The translations under genes and the position numbers were made by a program. The notes under the pieces were generated by a model. The model was not told the origin of the DNA. It searched no databases and saw only the letters and a list, made by a program, of their open reading frames with translations. Shown here piece after piece: positions 63,146-64,000 of a stretch of DNA of 64,000 bases. The DNA is from JAIXWP01 sp964428835. GTDB lineage: Bacteria; Bacteroidota; Bacteroidia; Flavobacteriales_D; Sanyastnellaceae. Each line of letters starts with the position of its first letter. Positions within the stretch are counted from its first letter, which is position 1. The stretch spans positions 1 through 64,000 of the forward strand of contig CAYRZQ010000011.1 of NCBI GenBank assembly GCA_964428835.1, given 5' to 3'.

Positions 63146-64000
63146 ATCAACTCAGAGGCTTAGGTGTCGCCATGGTGACACCCTTCAAAAAAGATCTTAC
63201 TCCCGACCTGGTAGCACTAAAAAAACTCACCGAATTCCTTATCAACGGTGGTGTGGACTACCTTGTGGTGATGGGCACTACAGGAGAATCGGTAACCTTA
63301 GATAAAGAAGATAAAAAAGCAGTACTCGACACTGTACTCAGCACCAATGCTGGCCGCAAGCCTGTTGTATTGGGTGTAGGTGGCAATAACACTTTTGAAG
63401 TTGCCAACCAACTCTCTCGCGTTGACGCCACTGGTCTCACTGCAGTACTCAGTGTGACACCTTATTACAATAAGCCTACTCAAAACGGACTCTTTGAACA
63501 TTACAAAGCCCTCAGCGAAAGTTCGAAACTTCCAATCATTCTTTATAATGTACCTGGAAGAACATCGGTAAACCTATTACCAGATACCGTTTCGCGCATT
63601 GCATTTGACTGTCGCAACGTGATTGGAATCAAAGAAGCGAGCGGCAATATTGAGCAGATCATGACCGTGATACACGAAACACCGAAAGAGTTTTTGGTGA
63701 TCAGCGGCGATGACACGCTCACGTTGCCATTGATAGCTGCCGGTGCGGATGGCGTTATTTCCGTTGTAGGAAACGCATTCCCGAAAGAGTTTGGAGCTAT
63801 GGTACATGCAGCGCTTGAGAACAAATTCGAAGAAGCGCGACCTATTCATTACAAGCTTTTGGAAATCATCCAGAATCTCTTTGTGGAAGGCAATCCAGCG
63901 GGAATCAAAGAAGTGCTCGCACATCTTGATATTTGTGAAAACTATATGCGCCTGCCCTTGGTGCCTGTATCACAAAACACCAGCGAGCGCCTGCGACGCA
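63142..64000 (+). CDS. dapA: 4-hydroxy-tetrahydrodipicolinate synthase DapA (partial, 3' end outside window)
   Basis: Begins at ATG 63142, overlapping the previous stop by 4 bases, and is open to the window edge (286 codons of roughly 290-300). Barrel motifs: GVAMVTPFKKD, VVMGTTGESVTL (substrate loop with Thr-Thr), ILYNVPGRTS (Tyr), and the Schiff-base Lys in VIGIKEASGN. ISGDDTLTLPL and FVEGNPAGIKE follow. It condenses pyruvate with aspartate semialdehyde in lysine and diaminopimelate synthesis. Confidence 0.95.
   Translation, partial: MNQLRGLGVAMVTPFKKDLTPDLVALKKLTEFLINGGVDYLVVMGTTGESVTLDKEDKKAVLDTVLSTNAGRKPVVLGVGGNNTFEVANQLSRVDATGLTAVLSVTPYYNKPTQNGLFEHYKALSESSKLPIILYNVPGRTSVNLLPDTVSRIAFDCRNVIGIKEASGNIEQIMTVIHETPKEFLVISGDDTLTLPLIAAGADGVISVVGNAFPKEFGAMVHAALENKFEEARPIHYKLLEIIQNLFVEGNPAGIKEVLAHLDICENYMRLPLVPVSQNTSERLRR

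Noticed and set aside
1..64000. CRISPR array, tRNA/rRNA genes, insertion sequences or prophage
   Set aside because: No regularly spaced repeats, cloverleaf-like sequence, transposase or phage structural gene was seen; the repeats found are short, isolated or coding.

Overview
The window reads as part of a draft Bacteroidota chromosome, most likely a free-living, probably aquatic member of the Flavobacteriales. Reasons: many promoters fit the Bacteroidota type (TTG, about 19-21 bases, then TAnnTTTG); there are no clear Shine-Dalgarno sites; type IX secretion (T9SS) C-terminal sorting domains are present; DnaE has an exonuclease domain fused at its N terminus; there is a PorE-like TPR/propeller/OmpA protein; and one secreted enzyme carries the GCTxxxAxNFxPxAxxDDGTC plus DxDGNG tail common in marine Flavobacteriales. 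The family-level placement is inference. A run of 100 N (53954-54053) marks a scaffold join.

Layout. 1-8.7 kb, minus strand: the start of a very large repeat-rich secreted surface protein, a PAS/GAF sensor protein ending in a receiver domain, a small unknown gene with a hairpin touching its start codon, an SGNH-fold hydrolase and the PorE-like protein. 8.9-24.9 kb: a DEAD/DEAH helicase, an AHSA1-type protein, a TamB/DsbA-like pair, an arginase-family enzyme, a PadR/PspC stress pair, ribD plus a DMT transporter, an M1 peptidase, and a TetR/SDR pair sharing an operator. 25-29.6 kb: a three-gene operon of exported proteins (lectin-like domain plus trypsin, a small barrel-like protein, a large unknown) and a LytTR response regulator. 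30-36.5 kb: clpS, an M48 lipoprotein protease, a TPR protein and glycosyltransferase, a glucose/sorbosone dehydrogenase-like secreted protein, a PagL-like lipid A deacylase with a lipoprotein, and a hot-dog thioesterase.

36.9-53.2 kb: dnaA, then a tight alpha-glucan operon (GH31 glucosidase, GlgE, maltokinase, branching enzyme GlgB), hemN, a GH92 mannosidase coupled to a class III aminotransferase, and a YpfJ-type zinc peptidase. 53.2-64 kb: a T9SS-sorted hydrolase and dnaE, both cut by the N gap; a zeta-toxin-like kinase with an overlapping 48-codon gene; a TrmH-type methyltransferase; HU; a cupredoxin-like T9SS protein; an APC permease; a conserved unknown; and the 5' part of dapA.

Most of this is ordinary chromosomal gene content. 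No rRNA, tRNA, CRISPR array, transposase or prophage was seen. The points most worth a second look are: a set of genes whose promoter -7 box ends only 4-8 bases before the start codon, suggesting leaderless mRNAs; the zeta-kinase/small-gene pair; the matched TetR operators; the hairpin at 5278-5307; the exported lectin-protease operon; and a palindromic dispersed-repeat-like element at 61037-61069.
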